A DNA stretch of 64,000 bases from Thermotoga sp. Ku-13t (GTDB taxonomy: Bacteria; Thermotogota; Thermotogae; Thermotogales; DSM-5069), in NCBI RefSeq assembly GCF_011057685.1, contig NZ_LNFY01000011.1, positions 1 through 64,000 of the forward strand. The letters are read 5' to 3'. Position 1 is the first letter of the stretch. Every line of letters begins with the position of its first letter. The position numbers and the translations under genes are program-made. The notes beneath the pieces are model-generated. The model did no database searches and was not told the DNA's origin. It saw nothing but the letters and a program-made list of their open reading frames with translations. Below, piece after piece: positions 51,080 through 60,780 of the stretch.

Positions 51080-52756
51080 TTGAAAGTCGTGTTCGTAAGA
51101 CTGTTTTTGACAACCACACTCATCGTGGTCGGCACAATTCTGGTTGTGATCCTCCTGGTTGGTCATTTTCACCGCAAATACGTTTTTGAACCGCTTTTTA
51201 AAGATACCGTCACCTTCGTCTCTTCTTACATAGATCAGTGGCAGAGAACGGTCAAGGCTTTTGATGCTTCTTACAATCCCATCGTGAGGGACCTTTTGAA
51301 CGTTCTGGCAAGCGAACTGGAAACTTACGGAGAGCTTTCTGACGAGCAGATAACAGAAATACTGACAAAAAGGCTTGAAACACTGTCGATGCAGTATATC
51401 GAACGTGTGAACTGGTATCTGATAAGTCCCAGCAGTGTTATAGAAAGGACAAATTACGCTACAGATCTCGGTTTAGATATTGCGAGTGTTGTTCCGAGAT
51501 ACTGGGCAGCGAGGCTCGAGCCACTGAAGCCAGGACAGTTTCTCATTGAAGGGCTGAGCTTTGAATACAGGACCAATCTCCCGAGGATCTATGGATACAG
51601 AAGACTGTCCAGCGGGTGGATACTCGAAATCGGTCTGGCGCTCGATCCAGTCATCGTGGCTGATCTGTGGGAAAGTGTAGAAGAATTGACTCAGAATAGC
51701 AGGTACGTAGAGCGGATCTCCCTTTACGGTGCTTCCTTTGCTCCGTTTGGGAATTACCCACCCCTTGATGATGAAGAAAAACAATGCTTCAGCAAACAGG
51801 AGGCAGAGAACGATTTTGTGATCCAGAATCTGAAAGGTTCTCGATACAAAATTTACAAGAACTGGATTCCGACAACCCAGGCGGGCATCGACTGGAGCGG
51901 TAAGAGCGCCTTTTTCACCTTAAGGGTTCTGATGGTCCTGGATTTTTCCGAAACTGAATCCATGAAGAAAGCATTGATCGTTTTTCTCAGCTTCGCCGTC
52001 GCTGCAGGTATGATTCTGATTCTCTGGCTCAGCCTCGGTGTTTTTAGAAAGATCTCAGAACCGATCAAACGTATGCTGGTAGAAATCAAACAGTTCCAAG
52101 CTTCGCCGTTGGACGAGAGTGGCGACCATTCTGTCGAAACATCTATCAAAGAAATCTCCAAGTTGCAGGAATCCATTCAAGATATGAAAAAACAGATCAG
52201 AGATCAGCTGACATCCCTCTACCTCGCGAATCGCAACTTAAGACAGGATATCGAAAAATACAAACTCGATATATTCATTGATCCGTTGACCCGTCTCTTC
52301 AACAGAAGATTTTTGATGCAGTGCCTCGAAGATCTACAAAGAAGCGCCTCGAACATCGTGATATGCTTTCTGGACATCGATTCCTTCAAAATGATCAACG
52401 ACACCTATGGGCACCACGTGGGCGATATCGTGCTGAAGACGTTCGTTGAAGTGTTGCGCTCGGAGGTGAGAAAAACCGACCTTGCGTTCAGGATCGGAGG
52501 AGACGAGTTCATGGTGCTCTTTCCCGAGCTACAAATTCAGGAAGCTCAGCAGGTTGTCGAGAGAATTGAGAAGAAACTTCCAAACATCGAATTCGAAGAT
52601 TTTCCCGGTCTGAGAATCTCGGTGAGCTATGGTTTTTCACGGTGGTCAAAGGATTGCGGGATAAGCATCGAAGAAGCTCTAAAAGAGGCAGATTTAGAGA
52701 TGTACAGAAGGAAAAAAGAAAAATATGAAAAGACAAGCAGAATAAGGCCAAACTAA
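51080..52756 (+). CDS. Membrane-bound diguanylate cyclase (GGDEF) with periplasmic sensor
   Basis: 558 residues if the TTG at 51080 is used; GTG 51089 is an alternative and neither has a strong ribosome-binding site. A membrane helix (about 9-31), a periplasmic sensor of some 260 residues, a second helix (about 293-315), a HAMP-like and coiled-coil linker, then a GGDEF domain (about 388-548). The active site RIGGDEF is intact and RKTD lies five residues before it, the product-inhibition I-site. It should make c-di-GMP in response to an external signal. The gene is monocistronic and divergent from tRNA-Asp. Confidence 0.9.
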   Translation: MKVVFVRLFLTTTLIVVGTILVVILLVGHFHRKYVFEPLFKDTVTFVSSYIDQWQRTVKAFDASYNPIVRDLLNVLASELETYGELSDEQITEILTKRLETLSMQYIERVNWYLISPSSVIERTNYATDLGLDIASVVPRYWAARLEPLKPGQFLIEGLSFEYRTNLPRIYGYRRLSSGWILEIGLALDPVIVADLWESVEELTQNSRYVERISLYGASFAPFGNYPPLDDEEKQCFSKQEAENDFVIQNLKGSRYKIYKNWIPTTQAGIDWSGKSAFFTLRVLMVLDFSETESMKKALIVFLSFAVAAGMILILWLSLGVFRKISEPIKRMLVEIKQFQASPLDESGDHSVETSIKEISKLQESIQDMKKQIRDQLTSLYLANRNLRQDIEKYKLDIFIDPLTRLFNRRFLMQCLEDLQRSASNIVICFLDIDSFKMINDTYGHHVGDIVLKTFVEVLRSEVRKTDLAFRIGGDEFMVLFPELQIQEAQQVVERIEKKLPNIEFEDFPGLRISVSYGFSRWSKDCGISIEEALKEADLEMYRRKKEKYEKTSRIRPN

Positions 52757-52825
52757 GTCTCATGAATCAAGCAAAATCACTCACCTTGAACGAAGATTTC
52801 TCAGCGTTTCTGTGTTTTCTAACTG

Positions 52826-53917
52826 TTAAGTCTGGAAGCGATTGACAAATCTGACTAATCTTTTTGATTCTTCATACTGTGAATCTGTCGGATCATACCA
52901 GTCGAAAGCCATCTCCAGTACTCTGCCTTTTTCATCACATCCACGCACGTACAAGTATCTCTGGTCTTGAAGGGTTGGACCATATGGTCTGGAAGAACCA
53001 GCTAAACTGGAAACAGTTTCTAAGACCACATGTCCAATAACGAATAGCTTCCAGTTTGGTTTTGGGTAAGAAACTTCAACATGAACATGTCCAAGGGGCA
53101 TGATGCAGTAGTAGTCGGGAACGCCGGTCCATGCACTCTTCAGAGATCTATACACCCAACCCACGAGGTAGTCTGGAGTGGCACGTACGTAAGAATTTTC
53201 AAGTCTGTCCACAAATTGCGTCAAAAGTGTTTCTATGAAATCTTTTTCATAAACGGTCATGGAATCAGTTTTTATTAACTTGATGTAACTGAAAGCAGGG
53301 CTCGGCTCTCGATACCATGGATAATGTGCGTAGTCTTGAAAGTATGTGTTTTTCTCGCGATTTTTCAACAAGTGTTCCAACAAAGTAAAGAAAAACCTTT
53401 TCTGCTCGGGATCATTTGCAGTAAATGTGAAACCCCACAGGCCCTCTTCAGGCAGAATGGAAAGTTCATCAATAAAATACGGTTCTGGAAACGTGTTCAG
53501 CACTTCCTGGCGGATCGCCCCATGAAGATGAATGATCAACCCAGCTTGTGGAAAATCGATCTGGGCAGCCAGTTTTCCCACTCCACTTGATCCTGCGCGG
53601 ATCCTAGCATCGTATGGCCTTTTCAAATCGATCTTGCCTTTGCGCTTACCTATTCTATATTCAAGCTGCTCGTCTTCAAAGGAAAGCGTGCCATACTTCT
53701 TCTTAGCCGCCTTCATTACCAAACCATAAGTTAGAACGCAAGTGACAAGAGACAGGATCAGACTCGCAACGAAACCAAACAAAATGATCCAGCCAGAAAC
53801 CTTCCAATCCAGCAAGCTGAAAATAAGAATCGGTAGACCGATCCACACCAGAAGGAACTCCAAAAACGGGATTATCACAGTATATTTACCACTGATGTAC
53901 GAAACTTCGATTCTCAA
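52826..53917 (-). CDS. Membrane protein of unknown function, PH-like core
   Basis: About 363 residues. Two adjacent membrane helices (about 12-34 and 40-65) are followed by YGLVMKAAKKKYGTLSFEDEQLEY, given in part, a pattern typical of bacterial PH-like membrane proteins, and a long soluble region with no catalytic motif. The start is uncertain: I use the TTG at 53917, directly after the minus-strand tract GGGGGGTGGGGGG, which serves as an extreme ribosome-binding site; a TTG at 53941 would read through it. It lies 4-30 nt after the phosphoketolase gene. Confidence 0.7.
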   Translation of the reverse strand: MRIEVSYISGKYTVIIPFLEFLLVWIGLPILIFSLLDWKVSGWIILFGFVASLILSLVTCVLTYGLVMKAAKKKYGTLSFEDEQLEYRIGKRKGKIDLKRPYDARIRAGSSGVGKLAAQIDFPQAGLIIHLHGAIRQEVLNTFPEPYFIDELSILPEEGLWGFTFTANDPEQKRFFFTLLEHLLKNREKNTYFQDYAHYPWYREPSPAFSYIKLIKTDSMTVYEKDFIETLLTQFVDRLENSYVRATPDYLVGWVYRSLKSAWTGVPDYYCIMPLGHVHVEVSYPKPNWKLFVIGHVVLETVSSLAGSSRPYGPTLQDQRYLYVRGCDEKGRVLEMAFDWYDPTDSQYEESKRLVRFVNRFQT

Positions 53918-53945
53918 CCCCCCACCCCCCACACAGGACAAAACC

Positions 53946-56303
53946 TCAAAGATCTGGTTTGTCTACTCCATGCTCATAAGCATATTGGAGGGTTTCGATC
54001 TGGGCGTTTCTTATCAGATCTCTCGCGTAACCTGCTTTCTGGCGTATGTGCTCGACTCTGTCTATCACGTCTATCGCTATGCTGAACCTGTCGATCTGGT
54101 TCAGGATAGCCAGCTGCATCGGTGTGGTTATGCCACCTCTTCCTTTCAAGAACGGTGAGAGCGCTGTGGAATCTATTCCATACTTTCTGTTCTCCCGATA
54201 ACCCCGCACGTGTATGTTGTTATGGTTTTTCCTTCTGTAGGTGAGTCTGTGTATGAGCCAGGGATAACCGTGGAAGTTGAATATGACAGGTTTATCAGTG
54301 GTGAAATAAGAATCGAACTCTCTGTCGGTCAATCCGTCGGGATGCTCCGTGTTCGGTGTGAGGGTGAAGAGGTTTATCACGTTCACAAACCTTATTCTGA
54401 GTTCCGGGAAGAACTCCTTCAGAATTTTCACCGCCGCGACGGCTTCTTTCGTTGGAATGTCACCACAGCTCGCGACGACAACGTCGGGTTCTTCCTGAGG
54501 ATGGTTCGATGCGAAGTCCCAGATCGCGATCCCCTTTATCACGTTCTTGATTGCCTCGTCAATGCTCAGATACTGTGGATGTTTCTGCTTGTCCACCACG
54601 ATGATGTTTATCCTGTTCGTCGTCTGTAAACAATGCCACACCGTTGCCAGGAGCGTGTTCGCATCGGGCGGGAAGTAGACCCTCACCACGTTGGGCCATT
54701 TGTCGACTATCGAAGTTATGAAACCTGGATCTTGGTGAGTGAAGCCGTTGTGGTCCTGTCGCCACACGACGGATGTCAGCAGCAGGTTCAAAGAAGAGAT
54801 CGGCATCCTCCAGGGAATATCTGAAGATATATCGATCCATTTCCCAAACTGGTTGACCATCGAAGAGATGATGGGCGCGAAGCCTTCGTAAGTGTTCAGA
54901 AGACCGTGTCTGCCGGTGAGCAGATAACCTTCGAGCCAGCCTTCTATCGTGTGCTCAGAGAGAATTTCCATGACCCTTCCGAAAGTCGAAAGATAGCCTT
55001 CATCGCTGTCGACGGGAAGGATCTTCGCGTTCCAGGCTTTGCCGTGTACGAAGGTCGCATCGAGCCTGTTCGATTTCGTTTCGTCCGGCCCGAAGACTCT
55101 GAAATTGTTCGGATTGAGATCCATGATTCTCTTGAGATAGTCTCCCAGTGGGCGGGTGTTTTCGTGGTACTTCTGCTGTTCTGGATCGATAGAGAATTCC
55201 TTCAAAGGAGGAAGTTTCAGCGGGACCCTGACGAGCCCACCGTTCGCGTTCGGGTTCTTGCTCATCTTGAGTTCGCCCGGTGGAACGACTTCGAGCAGAT
55301 CTTTCCTCAACCTTCCAGATCGATCGAATAGTTTGTCCGGTTCGTAACTCAGCAGCCATTGCTCCAGAATCTTCAAACTCTCGGCGTTCTCTCTTGCGTC
55401 GGCGAGTGGGACCTGGTGCGACCTCCAGTATCCTTCGATGTAGTGATCCCTGACGATCTTCGGTGCGGTCCATCCCTTTGGAGTTCTCAGGATAATCATG
55501 GGCAGGATTGGTCTTTCGATCTTTTCCTTCGCGCGGGACCAGATGTCGATGATCCTTTCAACACACTTATCCATCGCTTCCATCATTCTCTGATGGGATT
55601 CAAGATGATCGTCGGTTCCATCCACGATGATGGGATCGTATCCGTAGCCTTTGAACAGGTTCAGCAGCTCGCTTTCTTCTATTCGAGCGAGGATCGTCGG
55701 ATTGTTTATCTTGTAGCCGTTCAAAGACAGAATTGGCAGAACGGCTCCGTCCCTGGCAGGGTTGAGAAACTTGTTGGAATGCCACGATGCCGCAAGAGGT
55801 CCAGTCTCCGCTTCTCCGTCACCGATAACTGTTATAGCTATAAGTTTTGGATTATCGAACACCGCACCGTAAGCGTGAGAGAGTGAATAACCCAGCTCGC
55901 CGCCTTCCTGTATCGAACCGGGAAGTTCAGGTGTGCAGTGGCTGCCAAATCCACCCGGGAAAGAAAAGTACCTGAAGAGTTTTTTCATACCCTCTTCGTC
56001 CTGGGTGAACTCTGGATAATACTCGCTCAACGTTCCTTCAAGATACACGGGTGCTATCACGCCAGGTGCACCGTGTCCTGGTCCGGCGATGAAGATGGCG
56101 TTCAGATTGTATTTCTTTATAACCCTGTTGGCGTGAACGTACACAAAGCTCAGAGCCGGCGAGGCGCCCCAATGTCCAAGCAATCTGTTTTTTACGTGTT
56201 CGGGTTTGAGGGGAACTTTCAGCAGCGGGTTGTCTTTGAGGTAGATCATGCCGGCTGCGATGTAGCAGCAGGCTTTCCAAAAATCGTTCAACTTTTCAAC
56301 CAC
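53946..56303 (-). CDS. xfp: Xylulose-5-phosphate/fructose-6-phosphate phosphoketolase
   Basis: 785 residues from the GTG at 56303, which has GAGGTG upstream and gives the usual family N-terminus; codons before it do not. Family signatures are LLGHWGASPALSFVYVHANR (first 20 residues of the block), GPGHGAPG and the ThDP motif GDGEAETGP. The enzyme splits xylulose-5-P or fructose-6-P with phosphate to acetyl-P and a shorter sugar phosphate, a shunt that yields acetyl-P without losing carbon as CO2. The gene is preceded by a terminator, so it has its own promoter region. Confidence 0.96.
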   Translation of the reverse strand: MVEKLNDFWKACCYIAAGMIYLKDNPLLKVPLKPEHVKNRLLGHWGASPALSFVYVHANRVIKKYNLNAIFIAGPGHGAPGVIAPVYLEGTLSEYYPEFTQDEEGMKKLFRYFSFPGGFGSHCTPELPGSIQEGGELGYSLSHAYGAVFDNPKLIAITVIGDGEAETGPLAASWHSNKFLNPARDGAVLPILSLNGYKINNPTILARIEESELLNLFKGYGYDPIIVDGTDDHLESHQRMMEAMDKCVERIIDIWSRAKEKIERPILPMIILRTPKGWTAPKIVRDHYIEGYWRSHQVPLADARENAESLKILEQWLLSYEPDKLFDRSGRLRKDLLEVVPPGELKMSKNPNANGGLVRVPLKLPPLKEFSIDPEQQKYHENTRPLGDYLKRIMDLNPNNFRVFGPDETKSNRLDATFVHGKAWNAKILPVDSDEGYLSTFGRVMEILSEHTIEGWLEGYLLTGRHGLLNTYEGFAPIISSMVNQFGKWIDISSDIPWRMPISSLNLLLTSVVWRQDHNGFTHQDPGFITSIVDKWPNVVRVYFPPDANTLLATVWHCLQTTNRINIIVVDKQKHPQYLSIDEAIKNVIKGIAIWDFASNHPQEEPDVVVASCGDIPTKEAVAAVKILKEFFPELRIRFVNVINLFTLTPNTEHPDGLTDREFDSYFTTDKPVIFNFHGYPWLIHRLTYRRKNHNNIHVRGYRENRKYGIDSTALSPFLKGRGGITTPMQLAILNQIDRFSIAIDVIDRVEHIRQKAGYARDLIRNAQIETLQYAYEHGVDKPDL

Positions 56304-56384
56304 AGTTTCACCTCGATATGATTCTACCACCTGCGCCGGCTGGCAGCTGTGCACCGCCAGGTCTATGACCGACAACACCAAAAA

Positions 56385-56402
56385 GCACGCTTCAACGCGT
56401 GC
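56385..56402 (-). terminator. Terminator after the DUF6485 gene
   Basis: GCACGC and GCGTGC pair around a 6-nt loop; TTTTTGGT follows on the minus strand. It lies about 52 nt after the DUF6485 stop and ends the ABC exporter transcript before xfp. Confidence 0.75.
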
Positions 56403-56453
56403 ACAAAAACTTGCGCATTTCTTCGCTGATTTTCCTCAACCAACGGTTCGGGT

Positions 56454-56651
56454 TCAACCTTTTCTGGTTCTCAAGAAATTCTCTATGGATCTATCCCAGG
56501 TTCTTTCCGCTTCGCTGGGGAAATAACATGCGGGAAGTTCCCCGTGGCTCCTGTGGTACGCCAGACACTCGCAGCAGATGCCCTTACGCGGACAACCCGG
56601 ATAGGAACAGTTGCACCTTTTGAGGTTCTTTTCTCTGTTGACGCAGTCCAA
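56454..56651 (-). CDS. Small cysteine-rich DUF6485-type protein
   Basis: 65 residues if started at the TTG at 56651, eight bases after GGAGG; this gives a [15 protein letters not shown] start like others of the family, while GTG 56660 would overlap the site. Eight cysteines in [18 protein letters not shown] and nearby suggest zinc or iron-sulphur binding, followed by [14 protein letters not shown]. The family is uncharacterised. It is the last gene of the ABC exporter unit, 12 nt after the permease. Confidence 0.85.
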   Translation of the reverse strand: MDCVNREKNLKRCNCSYPGCPRKGICCECLAYHRSHGELPACYFPSEAERTWDRSIENFLRTRKG

Positions 56652-56663
56652 AGTGAACACCTC

Positions 56664-57716
56664 CTACTCAGCTCTCAAAAAGAGTTTACCAGAGAGCCAC
56701 AGCAAGATTAGTCCTGCCAACAACATGACGAAGTTAACCGACCAGAAAAGCGATGGGCTCATCAGCTGAAGCTTCGCACTCGCACGGATCAAATCTGCGA
56801 CGTACTTCACTGGAAGGATGTGGCCGATCCATCTGAAGTAAGATGGCATCCAGGACAGTGGAAAATAGACCCCAGAGAAAAACATCATGAAGGTGTTCAA
56901 AAGCGAGGCGACGTTCGAAGCGGCGTTGGGCTGTTTGAAAACGAGTGCGATCAGCAAGCCCACAGCCATCATACCGAAGGTGGAAAAGATCAAAGTGAAC
57001 GCCAGCATAAACCAGTTGAAAGCCAGCTGAGCGTTGAACATCAACCTGCTCAGGAGAATGATGAAAGCCAGAGACAAGAAACTGAGCGACAGTCTCACGA
57101 TGGAAACCGCGATGAGAAAACTTCTCAGCTTAACGCCCGTGGCGATGAGCCTTTTCAACGCGCCCTGTTTTCTGTACCTGCTGAAGATGGTCACCATGGA
57201 AAACATTCCGTTCGAAAGGATCGAGATCGCCATCACACCGGTCAGGATGTGCTCGAAGGAAGCGATCTCTTTTTGGAGTGGACTTTGAGCGATCCTCTCA
57301 ACTTTCAAGTAAGCTGGCACGTTGTTGATCACAGATTCGATCGCAGGCTTCAACGATACTGCAAACATCTTCGCTCTCTGGCTCAGCTCGATGTCACCTT
57401 CGGCGTACAGGATCGATTGCGTGTCCTTGAGGACCACACCCACAGAGATCTTTCCATCTTTGATGTCCTGCTCGAGTCGTTCCACCGATTCGTAACGTTG
57501 AACCTTCCATGGGCCTGAGCTTTCTATCACCCGCTCGATCTGTTCGAGATCAGAAACGAGTCCCACGGTGTACTTGCCCGATTCGGATGAACCACTGAAG
57601 ACGAAACCGAATATGATCAGAAAAACGATCGGAAACATCACGGTGAAGAAAAATTCTACGCGGTTTCGAATCGAATCGAGAAAGATCAGTTTCGTCACGC
57701 CAGCGATCTCATTCAT
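56664..57716 (-). CDS. ABC-2 type permease, second of pair
   Basis: 350 residues: a first membrane helix (about 25-40), an extracytoplasmic domain (about 45-165), then five helices with the loop YRKQGALKRLIATGV typical of multidrug/antibiotic ABC-2 permeases (YhgE/DrrB-type). It overlaps the first permease gene by 8 nt, so the two probably form a heterodimer driven by the ATPase at 58.9-59.8 kb. Substrate unknown. Confidence 0.9.
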   Translation of the reverse strand: MNEIAGVTKLIFLDSIRNRVEFFFTVMFPIVFLIIFGFVFSGSSESGKYTVGLVSDLEQIERVIESSGPWKVQRYESVERLEQDIKDGKISVGVVLKDTQSILYAEGDIELSQRAKMFAVSLKPAIESVINNVPAYLKVERIAQSPLQKEIASFEHILTGVMAISILSNGMFSMVTIFSRYRKQGALKRLIATGVKLRSFLIAVSIVRLSLSFLSLAFIILLSRLMFNAQLAFNWFMLAFTLIFSTFGMMAVGLLIALVFKQPNAASNVASLLNTFMMFFSGVYFPLSWMPSYFRWIGHILPVKYVADLIRASAKLQLMSPSLFWSVNFVMLLAGLILLWLSGKLFLRAE

Positions 57717-58863
57717 AGCCCATCACCCACTTGAACCTGATCAAGAACAGCACGACGGAAGCGATCAACCAGAGGCTTGGTATTGACCACATCTGCCAGA
57801 CTGGCAAGTTGTAGACCGAGTGGCCGAGCGCACTGCGGAGAAGCTCCGCCAGGTGCGTCGATGGCAGAACCAGGGCGAAGTACTTCAAAAAGGATGGAAC
57901 GTTGTATCTGAGGACCGGAAAATACAGACCGCCTACGAACATCATGATCTGATAGAGAACCTGACCGCTCACCACCGCCGAAGCGGGCTTCGGGAAGAAG
58001 CAAACGAGGAACAGACCCATGGACAGAGAAACGAGCATCGAAAACAGCAGCGTGAAAATGAAGTTCCAGCTGAAGATGGAACTGCTCACGCTGTAAACGA
58101 AATATCCAAAAACGTAGATGAGAAGGCACGAAACCGACATGACGATCAACTGCGTAAGCCCAAGCGAAAGCAAGCTCTCGGCAGGTGTGACGGGGGATGC
58201 GTACAACCTTTTGTTCAAGCCAGAGGTTCTGTTGAACACGAGCCACAGGGGCAAATGGAAAAAGCCAAAAGGCATGATGGCCGTCAGCAAGATCCCGGGA
58301 AACAGATAAGTGGCGTAGTGAAAACTGTGCGCGTTCGGCTTACTGACAATGCTGAGCTGGAAGTTGACCTCTGTGAAGTTTCCCGGCCGGGCCCTTTTGA
58401 AGATCTCGATGTTCAAAGTGCTCAGGATGGTTTCCAGGATCGTGGCTGCCGTTTCCGACTCCATCTTTCCAGACAGACAATGAACCTTCAGTGAAACGTT
58501 CGACCGCCCCGAGGTTAGGATCGCTCTCGTCAGATCCATGTTGAAAGTGTCTGGAATTTCGAGCAAAAGCTGTATTCTGCCCGACTGAAGGTCCTTCAGA
58601 GCCCGTGAGAGATCCTCGTACTTTACTGCGTGGAATGGTTCCGGCTGAATCTGCTCGATCACGTTCTCAAGGATCTTTCCAAACCCAGTGAGCTGCGTCC
58701 TCTGGAGGATTCCGAGTTTGAACCGAACCGGGTTCGAAGTTCCCATGCCTCCGAAGACCGAAACCAATATGAAGAAGAGTATGATCGGGAACACGAGTGG
58801 CCAAAAGACGGCCTCGAAATCTCTTAAAGTGTCGAGGAGGATACCCTTCGTCAGCTTCAACAT
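57709..58863 (-). CDS. ABC-2 type permease, first of pair
   Basis: 384 residues with the same plan as the next gene: one N-terminal helix, an extracytoplasmic domain of about 160 residues, and five further helices with LNKRLYASPVTPAESLLSLG in the first cytoplasmic loop. The ATG at 58863 follows GAGGTGG and lies 9 nt after the ATPase gene. The two permeases are diverged paralogues (RTSGLNKRLYASPVT against YRKQGALKRLIATGV). Confidence 0.9.
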   Translation of the reverse strand: MLKLTKGILLDTLRDFEAVFWPLVFPIILFFILVSVFGGMGTSNPVRFKLGILQRTQLTGFGKILENVIEQIQPEPFHAVKYEDLSRALKDLQSGRIQLLLEIPDTFNMDLTRAILTSGRSNVSLKVHCLSGKMESETAATILETILSTLNIEIFKRARPGNFTEVNFQLSIVSKPNAHSFHYATYLFPGILLTAIMPFGFFHLPLWLVFNRTSGLNKRLYASPVTPAESLLSLGLTQLIVMSVSCLLIYVFGYFVYSVSSSIFSWNFIFTLLFSMLVSLSMGLFLVCFFPKPASAVVSGQVLYQIMMFVGGLYFPVLRYNVPSFLKYFALVLPSTHLAELLRSALGHSVYNLPVWQMWSIPSLWLIASVVLFLIRFKWVMGYE

Positions 58864-58872
58864 GTTTCCACC

Positions 58873-59784
58873 TCAGTCTCTCAAGCTTCGGCCCGTGAGG
58901 TGGATGAAAACGTCTTCCAGGTTAGGACGTCTAACGATCAGATCGTCTATCTTGAGATCCAGACGCTTCGCCACGGCGAAGATCTTTTGAACGCTTTCTT
59001 CCGCATTCTTCGTCGCCAGGACGAGTCTGTTGTGGTTCGCGCGTTTCACTTCCGCCATGTGCTGTAAAAACAGTTCGGCGTTGTCTATAGTGAACTCTAT
59101 GTAGTCTTCCATGTCGAGGCTGTTCACCAGCCGATCCAGAGTCCCTTCGGCTATGATCTTTCCGTGATCCATGATGAGGATGTGATCGGCGAGTCGCTCG
59201 GCTTCTTCCATGTAGTGCGTGGTCAGCAACACGCTCTTGCCTTTACGCTTCAAATCCGCGATCAGCTCCCAGATGTGTCTCCTCGCTTGAGGATCGAGTC
59301 CCGTCGTGGGTTCATCGAGAAAAACGATTTTCGGATCGTTCATGATCGCTACCGCGAAACTCAGCCTCTGCATCTGCCCACCAGAGAGCGTTTTGACACG
59401 ACTGTCCATCTTTTCTTCGAGCATGACCATCTCCACGATCTCTCTCACGTGAGATTTGTTCAATTTCACACCGTAGAGACCGGCGAAGAGTTCTATAGTT
59501 TCTCGCACCGTCAGATTTTCAAAGAAGGCTCCTTTCTGCAACTGCACTCCTATCTGCTTCTTGATGGTCTCATCGACCACTTCTACTTTTCGTCCAAAGT
59601 AGAAGATCTGACCTTCATCTTTCTTTCTCAGACCTTCAAGGATCTCCACCGTAGTGGTTTTACCTGCCCCGTTGGGACCCAGCAAGGCGAGAATTTCGCC
59701 TTCTTCGAGCGAGAAAGAGATGCCATCCACAGCCTTCACGTTTCCATAGTATTTCTTCAGCCCCTGAACTTCTAACAGCTTCAA
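58873..59784 (-). CDS. ABC transporter ATP-binding protein (DrrA/CcmA-like)
   Basis: 303 residues with Walker A GPNGAGKTT, signature LSGGQMQRLSFAVA, Walker B IVFLDEPTTGLD and H-loop LTTHYMEEAERLAD. A C-terminal extension of about 80 residues (ending IVRRPNLEDVFIHLTGRSL) is typical of drug- or polyketide-export ATPases. First gene of the exporter operon with two permeases and the DUF6485 protein. Confidence 0.93.
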   Translation of the reverse strand: MKLLEVQGLKKYYGNVKAVDGISFSLEEGEILALLGPNGAGKTTTVEILEGLRKKDEGQIFYFGRKVEVVDETIKKQIGVQLQKGAFFENLTVRETIELFAGLYGVKLNKSHVREIVEMVMLEEKMDSRVKTLSGGQMQRLSFAVAIMNDPKIVFLDEPTTGLDPQARRHIWELIADLKRKGKSVLLTTHYMEEAERLADHILIMDHGKIIAEGTLDRLVNSLDMEDYIEFTIDNAELFLQHMAEVKRANHNRLVLATKNAEESVQKIFAVAKRLDLKIDDLIVRRPNLEDVFIHLTGRSLRD

Positions 59785-59844
59785 TTTGTTTCCCCCCTCG
59801 AGTCGTTAGCAGTACCTTAGCACCGTGAAGTTAAACTGCCATGG

Positions 59845-60717
59845 TTATTTTCTTAAAATTTTTCGCACACCGCAGTCACCTGTCGATTTGAAGTTCTTCA
59901 CTAAAAGGGGTATCGAATATCTGAGCGTCACAGACAACAACACTATGCTTCCACCCAGAAGCGCCCATTTTCCCGGTCTTTCACCGTAAGCCAAATAGAC
60001 CCAGATGGGATTGAGTATGGGTTCTATGATCGGGATCAGTATCGCCTCGAGCGCCTCAACGTACTTGATCGCGATCGAATAGAGTATGTAGGAAAAACCA
60101 AGCTGCACCGTTCCGAGTAAAAATATTCCAGCAACGTTTCGAAATCCGAAGCTCTGGCTGAAGATGAAAGGCAGTCCCACGAGCGCTGTCAGGATGTTTC
60201 CCAGAAGGGTCGATTCTATCGGAGAAGCGTCTTTCTGCTTCCTCATGAAGATGATGTAAAGTGCGAAGGAGATCCCACTTGCGATAGCAACAAGGATACC
60301 AACCATGTTCTCTATCCTGAGCTCGTCGAAGAAGAACAGCACCATACCGAAGAGTGCAAACCCTATGGCGAACCAGTCCGCTGTCTTCGTTTTTTCTTTC
60401 AGAAGTATCGGCGCGAAGATGGCCACGTACACGGGTGCACCGTATTGAAGCAAGATCGCATTGGCAGCGGTGGTCAGCTTGTTCGCTGTCACGAACAATG
60501 TGACGGTTCCAAAATAGAAAAGCGCTGCGAGTAGTTGATCCACGCTCCAGTTGAACTTGGGCTTTCTCACGTAAGCGAGTATGAGCAACGCAGATATGGC
60601 GCTACGGCCCGCGGCAATTGCTACAGGGTTCCAGTCAACGAGTTTGATCAGCAAGCCTCCCAGGCTCCACAGCACCGAGGTCACAACCAGGTAGAACACG
60701 GCTCTGGTTCTGCTCAA
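59845..60717 (-). CDS. EamA/DMT-family transporter
   Basis: About 290 residues, ten hydrophobic helices in two repeats of five, as in the drug/metabolite transporter superfamily (AISALLILAY, LQYGAPVYVAIFAPILLKEK, IIEPILNPIWVYLAYGERPG). The TTG at 60717 is placed eight bases after GAGG; a GTG at 60726 overlaps that site. Members export amino acids or other metabolites. It is divergent from mgsA with only about 60 bp between the starts. Confidence 0.88.
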   Translation of the reverse strand: MSRTRAVFYLVVTSVLWSLGGLLIKLVDWNPVAIAAGRSAISALLILAYVRKPKFNWSVDQLLAALFYFGTVTLFVTANKLTTAANAILLQYGAPVYVAIFAPILLKEKTKTADWFAIGFALFGMVLFFFDELRIENMVGILVAIASGISFALYIIFMRKQKDASPIESTLLGNILTALVGLPFIFSQSFGFRNVAGIFLLGTVQLGFSYILYSIAIKYVEALEAILIPIIEPILNPIWVYLAYGERPGKWALLGGSIVLLSVTLRYSIPLLVKNFKSTGDCGVRKILRK

Positions 60718-60780
60718 TCCTTCCACCTCAAGCCGATTTTAACGCTCTTTCCGTAAAATAAACGTGAGGAGGTGATGAAC

